Source: Epiperipatus broadwayi
Lineage: Eukaryota; Onychophora; Udeonychophora; Euonychophora; Peripatidae
DNA length: 64,000 bases
Direction: 5' to 3'
Assembly (NCBI GenBank): GCA_028023455.1
Contig: JAQFVV010006275.1
Coordinates: 1,989,279 to 2,053,278, forward strand
The position numbers and the translations under genes are program-made. Below the pieces are notes generated by a model. That model was given only the letters and a program-made list of their open reading frames with translations, had not been told where the DNA came from and ran no database searches. Below, in pieces: positions 49,786-62,435 of the stretch (positions within the stretch are counted from its first letter, which is position 1; every line of letters begins with the position of its first letter).

Positions 49786-50122
49786 CATCACTTGGCCACC
49801 ATTTCTTATGCTTGCTCAATCTGTTAAAACAGGTGAAACTATCCATATAGTAATGCTACCCAATGCAAGTCAGAGTAATCAATGGATGCAAAAAGATTTG
49901 TGCATAAAATCCCTATCCAGTGCCTAGACTAGTTTCTATTTTGTGGCTTTCATCAATGAGGAGTCTTGGATCTGAGAGCACTGTACCTAAATCTTAAGAT
50001 CTAAGGTAACCCTCTAGCATCCATTGATTACTCTGGCTTGCACTAAGTGGCACTACTGTATGGAGAGTTTTGCCTCTGTTTTAACAGCTTGAACAAGCAT
50101 AAGAAATGGTGATTGTATGATG
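49786..50122. repeat. Family A foldback MITE, complete copy
   Basis: Both arms are over 100 bp: CATCACTTGGCCACCATTTC ... CTTGCTCAATCTGTTAAAAC ... CAGAGTAATCAATGGATGC on the left, and GCATCCATTGATTACTCTGG ... CTGTTTTAACAGCTTGAACA ... GAAATGGTGATTGTATGATG on the right. The core between them carries TTTGTGCATAAAATCCCTAT, TGTGGCTTTCATCAATGAGG and TGAGAGCACTGTACC. This is the best-preserved family A copy in the window and defines its structure. Confidence 0.87.
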
Positions 50123-50629
50123 TTTAGTGGTTTAATACTAACCCCATCCAATAGAATAAGGTGATTATGGTTATTAAAGAATCAAAGACAACAAAATTTA
50201 TAAATACTGAACTGAGTTCAAATCTATATGACTATACAGGCAAATGAACTTAGATTAAAAATATTATTGTATTTTCATTATTATTTAATAATACTAAAAA
50301 AATATGAATTTCGCATAAAAATAAATCTGAAAAAGTTTTATGTAATTCCTAAATGTTACTTTAAATATGGACAAAACAGTCACTAAATTTTAAAATGCTT
50401 AAAATATACACATACAATACTTACTGTGTAATATATAACAGGAATTGACATGATGAAATAATCAATTTGTCTGTTATCTACTTTAAGTGGATAAAATTTT
50501 GTTTCAAAATGGAGACTAAAAGTAAAATTTTTACAAAATGGAGACTTACTTGCACGGGATCTTCATCAGAAATGTTAATAAATAATAAATGTATTTTTTT
50601 AAAAACCAAAACCAAAAAATTAAATTGCT
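50123..50629. other. AT-rich spacer with short AAAATGGAGACT repeat
   Basis: AAAATGGAGACT occurs twice about 25 bp apart near 50507-50545. Otherwise AT-rich and featureless. Confidence 0.35.
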
Positions 50630-51130
50630 ACACTTTTTTGGACTAATTTTTTAAATGTTGTCCAGTATGATTCGCACGAAAATGGTTGGCAACCATTAGC
50701 TCATAATTCAGTAGTTTTATAGGCTTACCAACAGTTTGAATAAATTATCAATTCCTCTTCCACATATTGTTTGATGGCTTCCATTAGAAATTGCCACTGT
50801 TCTACTACAAATTTTCATGATGAAACATTCATCAGTCTCTCTGCACAAGCCATCAAACATCCACTGTTCCGGAAAAATTCATCTGGTTTGATTTTTTTGG
50901 TTCTCTTTTGTGCAAAAGGCTCTTGTCAATTTCAACAATTTTGTTAGGGCCTCCAGTTTTACATTTTTCTCTGCTAAACCAAACTATAATTTTCCCCTGT
51001 TCTGTGGATGTTAATTTGTGAGTCCAGCTATAAATAAATTGGATCGCTATCAAAAATGGAATTCTGGAACCCTCCAATCATGCTCTCTTACAAAGGCCTA
51101 TTTTATTATTACATCCTTGAATGTTACAAC
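50630..51130 (-). pseudogene. Merlin (IS1016/IS1595-like) transposase relic
   Basis: The minus-strand frame at 51077-50853 reads FIYSWTHKL, then TGGPNKIVEIDKSL, then KREPKK. It matches the DDE transposase pattern in which GGxGxxVEIDES carries the first catalytic Asp (here VEIDKS). After the frame ends, the downstream minus-strand sequence reads IIYSNCW then AYKTTEL (interrupted by one stop), resembling the SDxWxAY block. The Asp is changed to Asn, so a catalytic residue appears lost. This pattern belongs to the ISXO2/IS1595-like group, of which Merlin is the animal member. Terminal inverted repeats were not found. Confidence 0.75.
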
Positions 51131-51429
51131 CCTATTGCTTGTCTGAAGTATGGATGTACCCGACCGCATTGATATCAGTAGTAGGTAAACTCCAAATATT
51201 CATTATTTTGTACTATTTTTTTTTTAAATTGTAGTATTAATCAGAAAATTGGAGTAAATAAATCAGCACTGAAGTAAAAAACACTTTGAGAAGAACTTGT
51301 CCAAAAGAAATCTGGACATAAAATGAAAGTATAAATTTATCATGTTATTGGATGAGATTAGATGAGATCACAGGATTAGACATTTATCATAAATATGAAA
51401 AGATGTACCATCTCTCCTACATTGCAGGA
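51131..51429. other. AT-rich spacer
   Basis: AT-rich sequence between the Merlin and LINE relics. Nothing recognised. Confidence 0.3.
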
Positions 51430-51985
51430 CTAATATGCAAATACATTATATAATTCTGTATAGAACTCTTCCACATTTTAATGATGTCATGTCTGCTTTA
51501 GTAATAGTTACATCTTTTCTTCTTATTTCATATTTTCTATCAATACCAAAATGTTGTTTTACACTTGAGACTTTTATTCTTTACTTGCTAATTTACAATT
51601 ATGTTTTCTTATATTGTTATTAATTCTTTTTAATAATATTTTACAAAATTGTAGGTATGCAATTTTTCTTAATGGAAAGTTTTATATTTTTATATTCCTT
51701 TTTTTTTCTTACATTGTCTTCTCTCAACAGAAAATTTATTGGTAAATTGCTGCTTCCTTGTATCAGTTATCTTTGCTACAGTTTTTAATACCGTATCAAT
51801 TATTCTTCTATTGATTCCATTCAAATCTGAACCATCTTCAAAATCTATTAATATTTTAAAACAATTTTCAAGTTCTAATTTAAATTCATTGGAATATTTC
51901 TTTGCATTAAGTAATATTTTGAATATTAAATGGATTTTAATTAATATAAATCTATTTATTTTTATAATTTTTGCATTTATTTAAT
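51430..51985 (-). pseudogene. LINE relic, linker region between endonuclease and RT
   Basis: The plus-strand text is a clear diverged copy of 59600-60060. Shared blocks in order include GAACTCTTCCACATTTTAAT vs AAACTCTTCCATGTATTTCA, TTACAAAATTGTAGGTATGC vs TTACAAAATTCTAGATATTC, and TGATTCCATTCAAATCTGAA vs TGATTTTGTTCAAATCTGAA. Since 59.0-60.9 kb is a minus-strand LINE, this is the same segment of another copy in the same orientation. The plus open frames at 51435-51623 and 51739-51984 are antisense shadows. Confidence 0.7.
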
Positions 51986-54900
51986 ACATATCTATTATTT
52001 AAATATGTTTTAAAACAATTTGTGTGAAGATAAACTAGCCTTTACATTGCTCACTGCAGGAGAAAGGCCTATTCAACAATTCTTTCAAGACAACTATAAA
52101 GAAGAACATTATATTCACCAGGTTTTCCAATTGTCGATTAATAAGAATTTGAAAAGTTTTATATCTTTGTTTTACACACCAGCTAAGAATTGTTTAAATA
52201 CCCATTATGTACAAGAAAAATCACAAACCTGTTGATAAAATTTTCTAATTTACATGGCTGGATTGAGCACAGATCACAAATATTACATGATGATGTACTA
52301 TTATTGCAACATAAGTTACTTCAGTACATTATGTATAGCGCAGTAAAATATTTATAAATACACTGTTGCTTAAATGGCATTTATTTAGTTATAGAAGATA
52401 TCAGATTTTATTAAATTGCAGACTTAAAAAAATATCTTTAATATTATTTTTATAGAAATCTTATATTCATTGTATCATTTACTATAATCTTTTTCTGAAA
52501 CTAATTAATATTAACGAATGAGAATCCCCTATATATATATATAAGTTGAAGATTTTTGCAGACAAAAGACATAATTTATAGAAACTTTCACAAACAATCA
52601 TGCAAAACATTAAGCTATACAATTACCAATGTTAGAAAAAATAACATCTGTTTTTGACTGAATAAAAATGTTATTTATGTGATCAATACAAGGATTTAGG
52701 AAGTTGTAAAAAAATAATTATGAATTATAAGATAAAATTAAACATATAAAATTGCAAAACAAAATAGAACAAGATAAAGACTTAATTCTTTTGTCCAATC
52801 AAAATAATATAAATAAAGGATATCACAGTTATAGTAATGAGAACCAATCAATTGGATTTAAATTTAGTTAATTATTTATTTTTATAAAGACAGTCTTCTA
52901 TATTATAATGGATATCTGCTAATACGTCACAAATTAAGATTTGTATTTATAACTGAAATGTTCTCATCCCCAAGTTGAGAGATTAATTTATATAACTGGT
53001 TATTATTGGTTTATGGATTTTAAATTTTATAATAATAACCTGTATAAATCTGTAATAGGAATAATCGCCATTAAGCTACATTAACCATACATGATCAGAC
53101 CAAAATTGTATATAAATTTACAACCCTTGGTCATCTTTCACAACTGTTCCATAACTGCAAGAAGCAAATACCACTTCTGCAGATATTTTTATTTATACTG
53201 AAGATAAATTCTCAGGTAACATCCAATCAAACACTGGAATATCAACAAAAGGAAGGTTTTAAAATGATCTAAGCACTTGATTCCACAGTCAGTACTAATA
53301 AGAAAGAGACTGACATAACTTAGGCTATCAGACAATGTATATTTAAATACACATATATAATTGACACCAAATTATCTTAATTAATAGTGTATGGTGAGTT
53401 ATAGAGAGGGAGAATAAAGCCACATTAACAATGGAAAACATGTTTATTTATAAAAACATTAGCACAATAATAAAAATAAACTAAATTACACTAATTACAT
53501 AGGTTGCTTATTATAGATTAGTCCATTATTTTTAGTTTTATAAAAGTTTGTAAAGAGAATATAATCTTGCCCCTGCATCAATTTCTGTCTAGACTTTGAA
53601 TTATCATATATATTTACCTAGGTTTTGCTATAGTTTTTTCTCAGGCATGATCACTCTTGATTTTTTGAGAGTTGATTGATTTCATGGCTTGCATTCCCAG
53701 TTTCTTTTAACAGCTTTTTGTCTTTTTTTTCAGAGAAGCATATATCTGCATGATATGGTTTGGTAGTAGTCTTCTATAATGATGGATAGAATCTCTGCAA
53801 CGGCAGATCATGGATATTTGTCACATTTTCCAGGCAGTCAAATGCAAAGGAACTGGGTGGTAAAAACAGAATGAACACTCCTGTGGTAGTGTTCAGGCAT
53901 TAGCATAAATAGCTATACATGGTTGATGAATGAACTGGTCATTCTTGATGAAAGAGTCAGCAAAATTAGTATAGCTAGTCGAAGTTGAATCAAATCAACC
54001 AGATCACATTTAAAATAATGGCAGCATAATTCTAATAGTAGAATAAATAATAGCAAATTATTAATAACAGCAAAAACTGAAATGAGAGCAGACTGAGTAT
54101 AATGGAAATTTAGTAACTTTTATATCCTTGATAAAATTGTTGTCTGAGACTACCCACATCATTAATTAGTTTTCAAATTCTTTTTCTAATTAGTTAATCC
54201 TCTCCTTTTTTCTCTTAATTATAACATTGATTAATATTATTGATTATCTAATCACTTGGGAGTATTACTGATATCCTGTAAACCATAATCCTGTCCTGAC
54301 TAGATAGATTAGATCATAATTTTCTCTAATTAAATAGTTTTGATAATAATTTTGGTACAATCATTTACATTACACTTTGAAGTTAGAATTTAGTTTCTTT
54401 TGTCTTCATTATCCATTGTAACATTTTGTGTTTTTTTTTTCAAATAGTAAATCCAAAAATTTCTAACTTACAATATGATTTAGTTATATTTTACGTTTGT
54501 TTATTTCCTAAGGCTTTTTATTTATTTAAAAAATATCTTTATTTTTATTTATTAAACGACAGTCCTTTTCTATTTATAAAAAACATATATACTTATGTTT
54601 TTCTGAATATTATTTTAAATGCTTCATGTAACGCATATATTTATGTATGTGTTACAATGTAGTTGTTAGTTTGACTATTTCATTACGTTTCTTAGTACAA
54701 TTTGGTTGTTTCAAAATCTTATATATGTATCAAAAATATTTTGTGTGTAAATATATATATATATTTCACATATATAAAGCATGTCTACTTGTAATTATAA
54801 ATGTAAAAAAAAAAAAAATCTTAATTTATTTCATTCTAATAAACTAGCAATATATTTAATAAAAATAATGAATTATAACAGTGACAATATATTTATAAAA

Positions 54901-55549
54901 ATTATAACAAACCACAGAATTACTTCCAGTTAATTTCTTAATTAAAAACCATTTAAATTCAAATGTAGTGGAAGTAAACATCATAAATCATATTCCAAGA
55001 AGCAAGTTGTTGATTAATTATAGATATCTTGTTTATATTTATAACAATTGCCTCCTTAATTTCTCTTTAATTATGATTTTTCTCCTCATGAAGAATCTTA
55101 GTATTTTCAAGATCAAAATTGAAGATAAACTCACATGCTTTTTTATGATCAAAGAAAACAGAAGCTGCCATTAAATCATTATTACTCTTATTTTTATATG
55201 CTTATATAACAATTGATTCTTCTTTAACCTTTTTTTAAGATCACATCTTGATTCACCTATATACAAAGTAATGCACATACATAAAATTTAATAAATATTT
55301 TTTTGTTTAAAAGGTATAATATTTTTTCAGTTATTTACCAATATATTAACATTACATGAATCATAAAATGAAACATCAAATAAATTAAAAAAAAAAAAAT
55401 TAGCTTGAGCATTTGACACTTATAGAATAGAAATCCATTTTTTTTATCATTAACTTTTAGTTCTTTTAAAGTAATATATTACTTTTAAAATTGGCATAAA
55501 ATGCAATAAATTTGTTTTAGCATTATAATCAATGTCAATCAGTTATTTT
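51986..55549. other. AT-rich DNA with two less AT-biased stretches
   Basis: A plus frame at 52020-52235 has a mixed composition (FTLLTAGERPIQQFF, KEEHYIHQVFQ) but no domain I recognise; it may be a transposon fragment adjoining the LINE relic. A stretch at 53560-54000 has higher GC and a pyrimidine tract ending in CAG near 53732, resembling a splice acceptor, but no long frame follows. The remainder is AT-rich and unremarkable. Confidence 0.35.
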
Positions 55550-56800
55550 GTAAATGTTGACATTCACTGCAGGATGAGAGTTCTTCAAGTTTAATCCAGT
55601 TTTACCAATGTGTAGCTTCACTTCTCCATGTCACTCCAATATATTTCATTTTTTATCTATCTATCTTACATGTAGTGTCTTTCAAAATCTTTTACAATCT
55701 CTTAGAGTCCAGTTTAAGATTTTTTCTAGCAATATGTCCAGACCAAATTAATTTTTTTAAGAATATTAATAATATCTATTTGTTCTCTCACCCATGTATT
55801 TCATTTTTGATTCCTTCTTGTAACTCCTAACATACCTCTCTCCATACTTCATTGAGATGTATCAAATTTCTGTTAAGTGTCCAAATCTCAATTCATAAGT
55901 AAAAACTAGCAAAACACATTTATTAAAACCTTCCTTTCGAACACATAATCTTATTTTTTAATATCAGATCTTTTCTACCAACAATACTCCATCCAAGTTT
56001 AATTCTGTGATTAATTTTATCAATTATGTTTCTATCTGTATTAATAATCCGACCAAGATATTTATAGCTGTTAAGGTTTTTTTAATTCATCATTATCAAT
56101 CTTTATTTTTTTTAAAAAAAATCCATTGGAATTTGCTTTTATCTTTTTAGCATTTATCTTTAGTCCTACTTTTTTTACTTTCCTATCTAATGACTTTTGC
56201 AAGTTCTGTAGCATTATTTACCAAAACAAGCATTATCATATTCAAAATCTGAGTGAGTTGAATAATTTCTGTTTACTTTTTCTCTCTTAGCTTCCCATTT
56301 TAATCTACAAAATACTTCTTGCAAAACTGCTGTAAAGAGTTTTAGAAATATTAGTCACCCTGGAATTAAACCCTTCACCATGTTAAATTTCTTAGTATTA
56401 CTATGTAATTTAATCATTGTTATTGTATTTGGTAAATATTCTTTATGAGTCTACAAATTCAAAGCATAATAGCAACTCATTTGTATTGATCTTTTCTATA
56501 ACTTTTCTCATTATGTAGATATGATTCATTGTGCTAAAACCACTTTTAGATTTAATTTGTTTTTTTTTTGATTGGCTAAAATCCAAAGTACATTATAGAC
56601 AAGATATAATTATATTTTGGTAAAATTTTTGTATAGAACTGATAAAAGATTGTACGATTATTGTTTCAATTCAGAAATGATAAAGAACACAGTCAGTTCC
56701 AATCTCTAGATATTCAGATAAACATGAACTATTACCAAAATTAATAGAAGTCATCTATAAAGCTAATGTGAATTCTAAAATCACCAACAGTAAAATTTTA
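55550..56800 (-). pseudogene. LINE ORF2 C-terminal relic, RTE-like
   Basis: Read on the minus strand, several frame-broken segments follow the order of a LINE ORF2 C-terminal half. There is an LKLFTAVLQEVF-like segment near 56310-56350, a block with KINAKKIKA-like lysine-rich text near 56130-56170, KCVLLVFTYELRF (the VLxVLTYGxET region) near 55890-55920, and finally LIWSGHIARKN and GVTWRSEATHW near 55580-55770 in different frames. WxGHIAR and GVTWxxxAxxxxxW are recurrent C-terminal signatures of this LINE group. Frameshifts and stops are frequent. Confidence 0.75.
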
Positions 56801-58959
56801 GTCAATGTTAGTATTACAATAGCAACTTATAAGTATAATTTTGACTGAAGTTAGTAATATTTAATTGATTCTGATATTTATTTTAATTCTTCATTAAAGA
56901 GGAAATGTATCTATTTAACTGAAAAATAATGCATGATTATTTCCAAAGTTTTTATTCTTCCACTATCTTAATCTACATGTTTGAAACAAATATCATTTGC
57001 ATCATCTGATTTAAACAGTAAGTACTGATGTAATTAAAAAAAACTGTGCATATGTATATATTAGATATATTACATTATTCTTACAGTGAAATACCAAATG
57101 TTGAAAACAATGATTTACTTTCTGGCTCATAGGTTAACTATTAACAATTGTTATTGAAAATAGCAATGTTGCCATCTAATCATATACTTATTGTCATAAT
57201 GAAATTGTAATTAAACAACATTATGACCATATTTGGAGTTATAGTTGAAGTATCTAATTTGTTTTCTATAAGATGTTACCAGTCATAAATCATAATACCC
57301 AAAACATCAGCTCAGATTTCTAGATATGACATTTTTCCACATGGAGAATTCTCACCATGGAAATTTTATACTTTCTGGCTAGTGAGTGGTATAACTAATG
57401 TAATAGAAGACAAATTTAATACTTCCACTATAACTCCAAATTTATTATTCCTAATACAACAGACCAAATGCCATTCCCTAGATTCAAGTATATGTGTGTG
57501 TTGTATTTTACACTTTTTTTATAACTAATATAAGATGTATTATAATATTTGTTGCAGTAAATGCAATTAAAGCTATAAATGTCATTTTATAAGAAAAAAG
57601 ACTCTTATGGTGATTAATTATATACAATTATTCACGATTTTATTTATATTATTAACTGGATTGTTTGTACTGATAGGCTGATTTCTTGAAGATTTGATAC
57701 TTTTGTTCATACAATTAGAAATAGTGGAAATAATTGCAACAATGAAATTATACAAAGAAACAAAAAGAAGCCTAAACTTCTGTCTACTAACATAATGTAA
57801 AATGTGTTTTTTCCCCATCATATTACTGATAGAAGTACTTCAAAAAGTATTAATGAATTATCAAAATAAGATATGTTATATTTATTAATAAAAAATTTTT
57901 TTCTTCAAAATAAAGAAAATATATTTGAAACAATCAAATTAGCTAAAGAAAGACAAGGTTTTAACTTTTAGTTTATTAACAATATTCTTTCCAAAAATAT
58001 AAGGTTGACAAACATATCATTTAATTAACCCTATCAATAGGGAAAAAACTCACCTGCAAAAGAAATCAGAATATCAGTAGTGATATATTCAAAGCATTCA
58101 ATATTAAATTATACTAAAGTATGGTAGAAGTACTACTATATGGTGTTATCTTTCATTGCACATTGTACAAATATAAGGATTACTGTGACAGATTTTGTTA
58201 TTAGAGATATTAAAGATTAAGTATGAATATTTACTTGAAAAGGTTTAACACAAATGAGTTATTGGGAGTTTGAAAGACCATAGTGAAAACTATATCTTAT
58301 TGGATTCACAGATTTTAATCCAATCATGCTTATATGTAGTATTTTATAATGAATTTTAAATAAGCTTTTTTCCCATGTCTTTATAGATAATTTCTCTATA
58401 TATTTTCTCCCACATTTTGTTTTATTTTGTAAATGAATTTAAGTACTTGTGATAGCATGGAAATGGTAGTTTTTAAAGTTTATTCTATATATTTGGTAAG
58501 CTCAGATATCTTTGTGATTGAATTGATTTAATTCACTGTTGTGTTTATTGATAATAATATGTCTTGAAGATATGAATCTTTTAAATTCATTTTATACATC
58601 TCTATACTTGATTGAAAATCAATTTATTGGGATATATACTTTGTTTTTTTTTGCATTTAACATTGTTTTATTTTATATATTTTTGACACTGCATGCATGA
58701 GTTTGAGTATTACAGAGGGCATAATAATAATTATATATATATTGTGACCACATACATATTTTTCAATAAAGAATAAGATGTTCTTTCATTCATTTAATTT
58801 AATGGCTCCATTATTTTTATCAATAGCCAAATTTTATTAAAGGGTTTATTATTTTAAAATGGTAATTGCTTAATGATCAGTTTATTCAGGATGCTCTTTG
58901 ATAAGACCTATTGGGTTGTGATTTATTCATAAAAAATTAAGTGACATTAAAAAGAAAAA
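56801..58959. other. AT-rich DNA between two LINE fragments
   Basis: AT-rich sequence of about 2.1 kb without recognised features. The LINE pieces on either side lie in the same orientation and could be the 5' and 3' parts of one element separated by later insertion, or two independent copies. Confidence 0.35.
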
Positions 58960-60860
58960 CATGCTTTGGGATAATTTTTGATTTGAACAATAAGAGTTTT
59001 ATTGTTTTCTGGCATCAACTTCTATGCTATGTTTAGATTAGTTTTCACAAAAGAACTTACATTGCTGCTTCTAGCATCATCATATCTGTTAACTTACCAG
59101 GTTTAGGTTTCTACAGTAGGCTCTGCCTTGACTGGCATCAATTTCTGATATCTTTGCTGCTAATTTTTTCATGCTGGATTGGCTTTTTTTTTCTCTTCTT
59201 TTTTGTGTGTCTACTCTTCTTTTTTTTTTGTTTTAGTACTAGTATCTGGCATTGGTGAACCTTCATTAGTCTTTCAGCAATGACTTGTTATGATGAGCTT
59301 CCATAACTTTTAGACTGATGTACTATTTAGGTCTATTATTTCTAATACCTTCATTATCTTTTTTAAATATCAAAATTCTTCCACTCATCTGATATATTTT
59401 TAACATTTAGACATTTGGTATGTAATTTTGCCAACAATTTTTCTCTTTCTTCACCTGCTTCTTTTAAGATATTAATTATAATTCCATCTTTATCTGGCAC
59501 TTTTGGAACTTTCCCATTCTTTGTAGATTTAATTGCATGTCACACTTTTTTATTTAAAATCCTGGGCAATTCAGAAGATGCATCAATTGTAATGGATACT
59601 TTTTCTTAATGTTTATTGCTATACAATTGTTTACAAAACTCTTCCATGTATTTCATAATATTATTTCTTTTTAGTAATAGTTTCATCTTTTCTACATTTT
59701 TGATACTTTTATTTTTTTGTATAGTTTTCCTTGCTAATTCACCATTATATTTTTTATATCGTTATTAACTCTTTTTCATACTATTTTACAAAATTCTAGA
59801 TATTCAACCCTTTTTAATGGTTAATTTTTATGTATTTTCATATTAATTTTTTTCTTCATAATTTTTCTTATCTCAGTAGAAATTTTGCTGCCAATTGCTG
59901 CTTTTTTTGTACTAGATATCTTTATTGCCTTTAATTAATAGTGTATCAGTTATTTTCCTATTGATTTTGTTCAAATCTGAACTATCATCAAATTCTATCA
60001 ATATTTTAAACCAATTTCCAAGTTTTAATTTAAGTTTACTGGAATACTGAAGGTTATGAATATCAATTGTAAATACTGTTTTTTTTAAAAATAATTTTTG
60101 TCTCTCTAGTTTTGCATTAACATATTGTGCATCTCACTAATTAATGATCACTTTCTGGGTTGAATTTATTAAAAACATTATTTTCTATTAGTCAAAATAT
60201 ATTCCAATTCTGCTGGATCTTCATTTGGATGCTCCCATGACCAATTTCATTTAGCTTTTTTTTTTTTTAAAAAGAAAGAATTTACACTATAATTTTTTTC
60301 TTTTTCTTCGTTCTCCACAAATCTGTGTCCTTGCTCATTTCTATCACCATAATCAAATTTACACACAACACTTTTATCTTTCAATTGTTTACTAATTCTA
60401 GTATTAAAATATCCCATGATAATTTTAAAATATTGTCTCATATAATCAAAAAGCCTTCTTTATCACATTGAAAACTTGTTGACGCATAAATCTGAATTAT
60501 GTGGACTTGGTATCTTCTTTTAAGTTGAGTAACCAATCTTGCCACTATGCCTGATATACCACCAATCTCCATAATGTTGTTCTTTCATTTTTATTTATAA
60601 TAAATCCTACTTTGCTTATGCTTTAAATATTTGTGCATTTGTAATATAATTTATGCCCATTTTTTAAATCAATTGTCTGTTTTTTCTTCTAACTTCACAA
60701 AGTTGAACATTATCTTATTTAATATTTTTGCAATCCTTTTTTACCTGCATGTGATCTGCAATTATAAATATCTAAATAAAAGGTTACAATCAAATGGAAG
60801 TCTGGCTTTGCAATAATAGAATTAATTTAGCACCCCTCCTCTTTTGGCCTTCAATCATTG
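58960..60860 (-). pseudogene. LINE relic with AP endonuclease domain and start of RT, RTE-like
   Basis: On the minus strand, 60600-60180 carries the APE-type endonuclease in frame-broken form. It reads HIIQIYASTS (IIQVYAPTS in live copies), KIIMGYFNTRI (the GDFN block, here with catalytic Asp changed to Tyr), FDYGDRNEQGHRFVE, HPNEDPAELEYILTNRK and FNPESDH (the final SDH block). Below that, 60030-59600 is the linker, and 59600-59380 reads KSTKNGKVP, DKDGIIINILKEAGEE and ISDEWKNFDI, the NGKAPGxDG...EWK region at the start of RT. Multiple stops make it dead. The 64-codon frame at 60441-60247 is one surviving piece of the endonuclease. Confidence 0.85.
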
Positions 60861-61737
60861 TTTTGGCTGGCAACTTTACAACCTTCTGGAAATAAAAACA
60901 ATAATTTAGTTTTATCTACCATGATTATAAATATCTATTAAAAAAGTTTATTCATTCTGTCTTCAAGTAAACTCAACTAATATATCAGGCAACTGAGAAG
61001 AAAGACTGGTATTTCTTGATCTTAAACTCAGATGTAAAAAGCTAATAACCTCACTTGTGCTGGCTCATGCATGTTGGTGAGCAGCTCATCTACATTCGTA
61101 TACTATAAGGATAATCAAATAGTAATAACAACTGCAATAACAAGAATGTATGGAATGGACATTAGGAGTTTGCCCTACTTGGTTCCTCTAAGGTCTCAAA
61201 AAGGAATCAAAGGTCTTCTATCAGTTAACAATGAACTCTTTTCTGCAGACATTTTAAAGACAAACAGGGTTAATGAATATGAGATATTAGTATTTATTTT
61301 TTAACTGTTATAAAAATAAAAAAATTAAAAAGATTGAACCAAAGCTTAAATTGGTGACAATTAGAATCTCTAACAGAAAAAACATTTTTAGAAGTCAAAA
61401 ATGTCATCGCTCTTTACCCAGGAATGTGGCATTTATTGTCATAGTTAACAATAAATAGATTATTCCTGAAGTAGATTATGCAATTTTAAATATAAAAAAT
61501 ATCAAGCCGGATAAAATAGTAGCAGTTGAATAATTTGTTGCTTAGGAAATCATGTGACATTTGGTACCAGAATGTCAGGTTGAATTACAATCCAAGAACC
61601 ATACATTCTATCCTTGTCTAAAACTGCTGGAGAAAAATAAATAAAAATATCATTTTTGATTCTTATAACATAATTTTAAAGTAAAATATTTCCAATAGCT
61701 ACCATAATAAATCTATACTGTTTCTGCTGCTACTGTT
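60861..61737. other. AT-rich non-coding DNA
   Basis: AT-rich; a plus open frame at 61071-61304 has a mixed composition (VSSSSTFVYYKDNQIVITT) but no recognised domain. No gene is supported. Confidence 0.35.
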
Positions 61738-62192
<455 letters not shown>

Positions 62193-62199
62193 ATGGCTT

Positions 62200-62300
62200 T
62201 ATTGATTGGGAGTTCAAAAGAAGTTTAAGTGCCAGATCAATCTGAGTACTTATATATTACTGAGTCTGACACTCTATCATCTCATTAATTCATGCAGAGC
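62200..62300 (-). repeat. tRNA-derived SINE, family D, copy 6
   Basis: On the minus strand: GCATGAATTAATGAGATGAT, AGAGTGTCAGACTCAGTAAT, GTACTCAGATTGATCTGGCA (box B-like) and the CTTAAACTTCTTTTGAACTC tail. It directly abuts the trinucleotide tract. Confidence 0.65.
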
Positions 62301-62319
62301 AAAATATCTGAATACTTTT

Positions 62320-62435
62320 ATTGTTCAAGAATTCATAAGAAGTTTGAGTATTGGAAGTTCCAGTACCAAAATCAATTCTAGGGCTTCATATTCCAGAGTC
62401 TGACACTATACCATTGCACTTAATTATACAGAGTA
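62320..62435 (-). repeat. tRNA-derived SINE, family D, copy 7
   Basis: On the minus strand: CTGTATAATTAAGTGCAATG GTATAGTGTCAGACTCTGG, GCCCTAGAATTGATTTTGG, then CCAATACTCAAACTTCTTAT GAATTCTTGAAC. This copy gives the clearest reading of the family. It lies head to tail with copy 6, suggesting a tandem pair. Confidence 0.75.

Noticed and set aside
54426-55174. Run of three plus-strand frames with hydrophobic stretches that could suggest a membrane protein
   Set aside because: Phe/Tyr/Ile/Leu-rich throughout with no Met-context, motif or splice structure; expected from AT-rich sequence.
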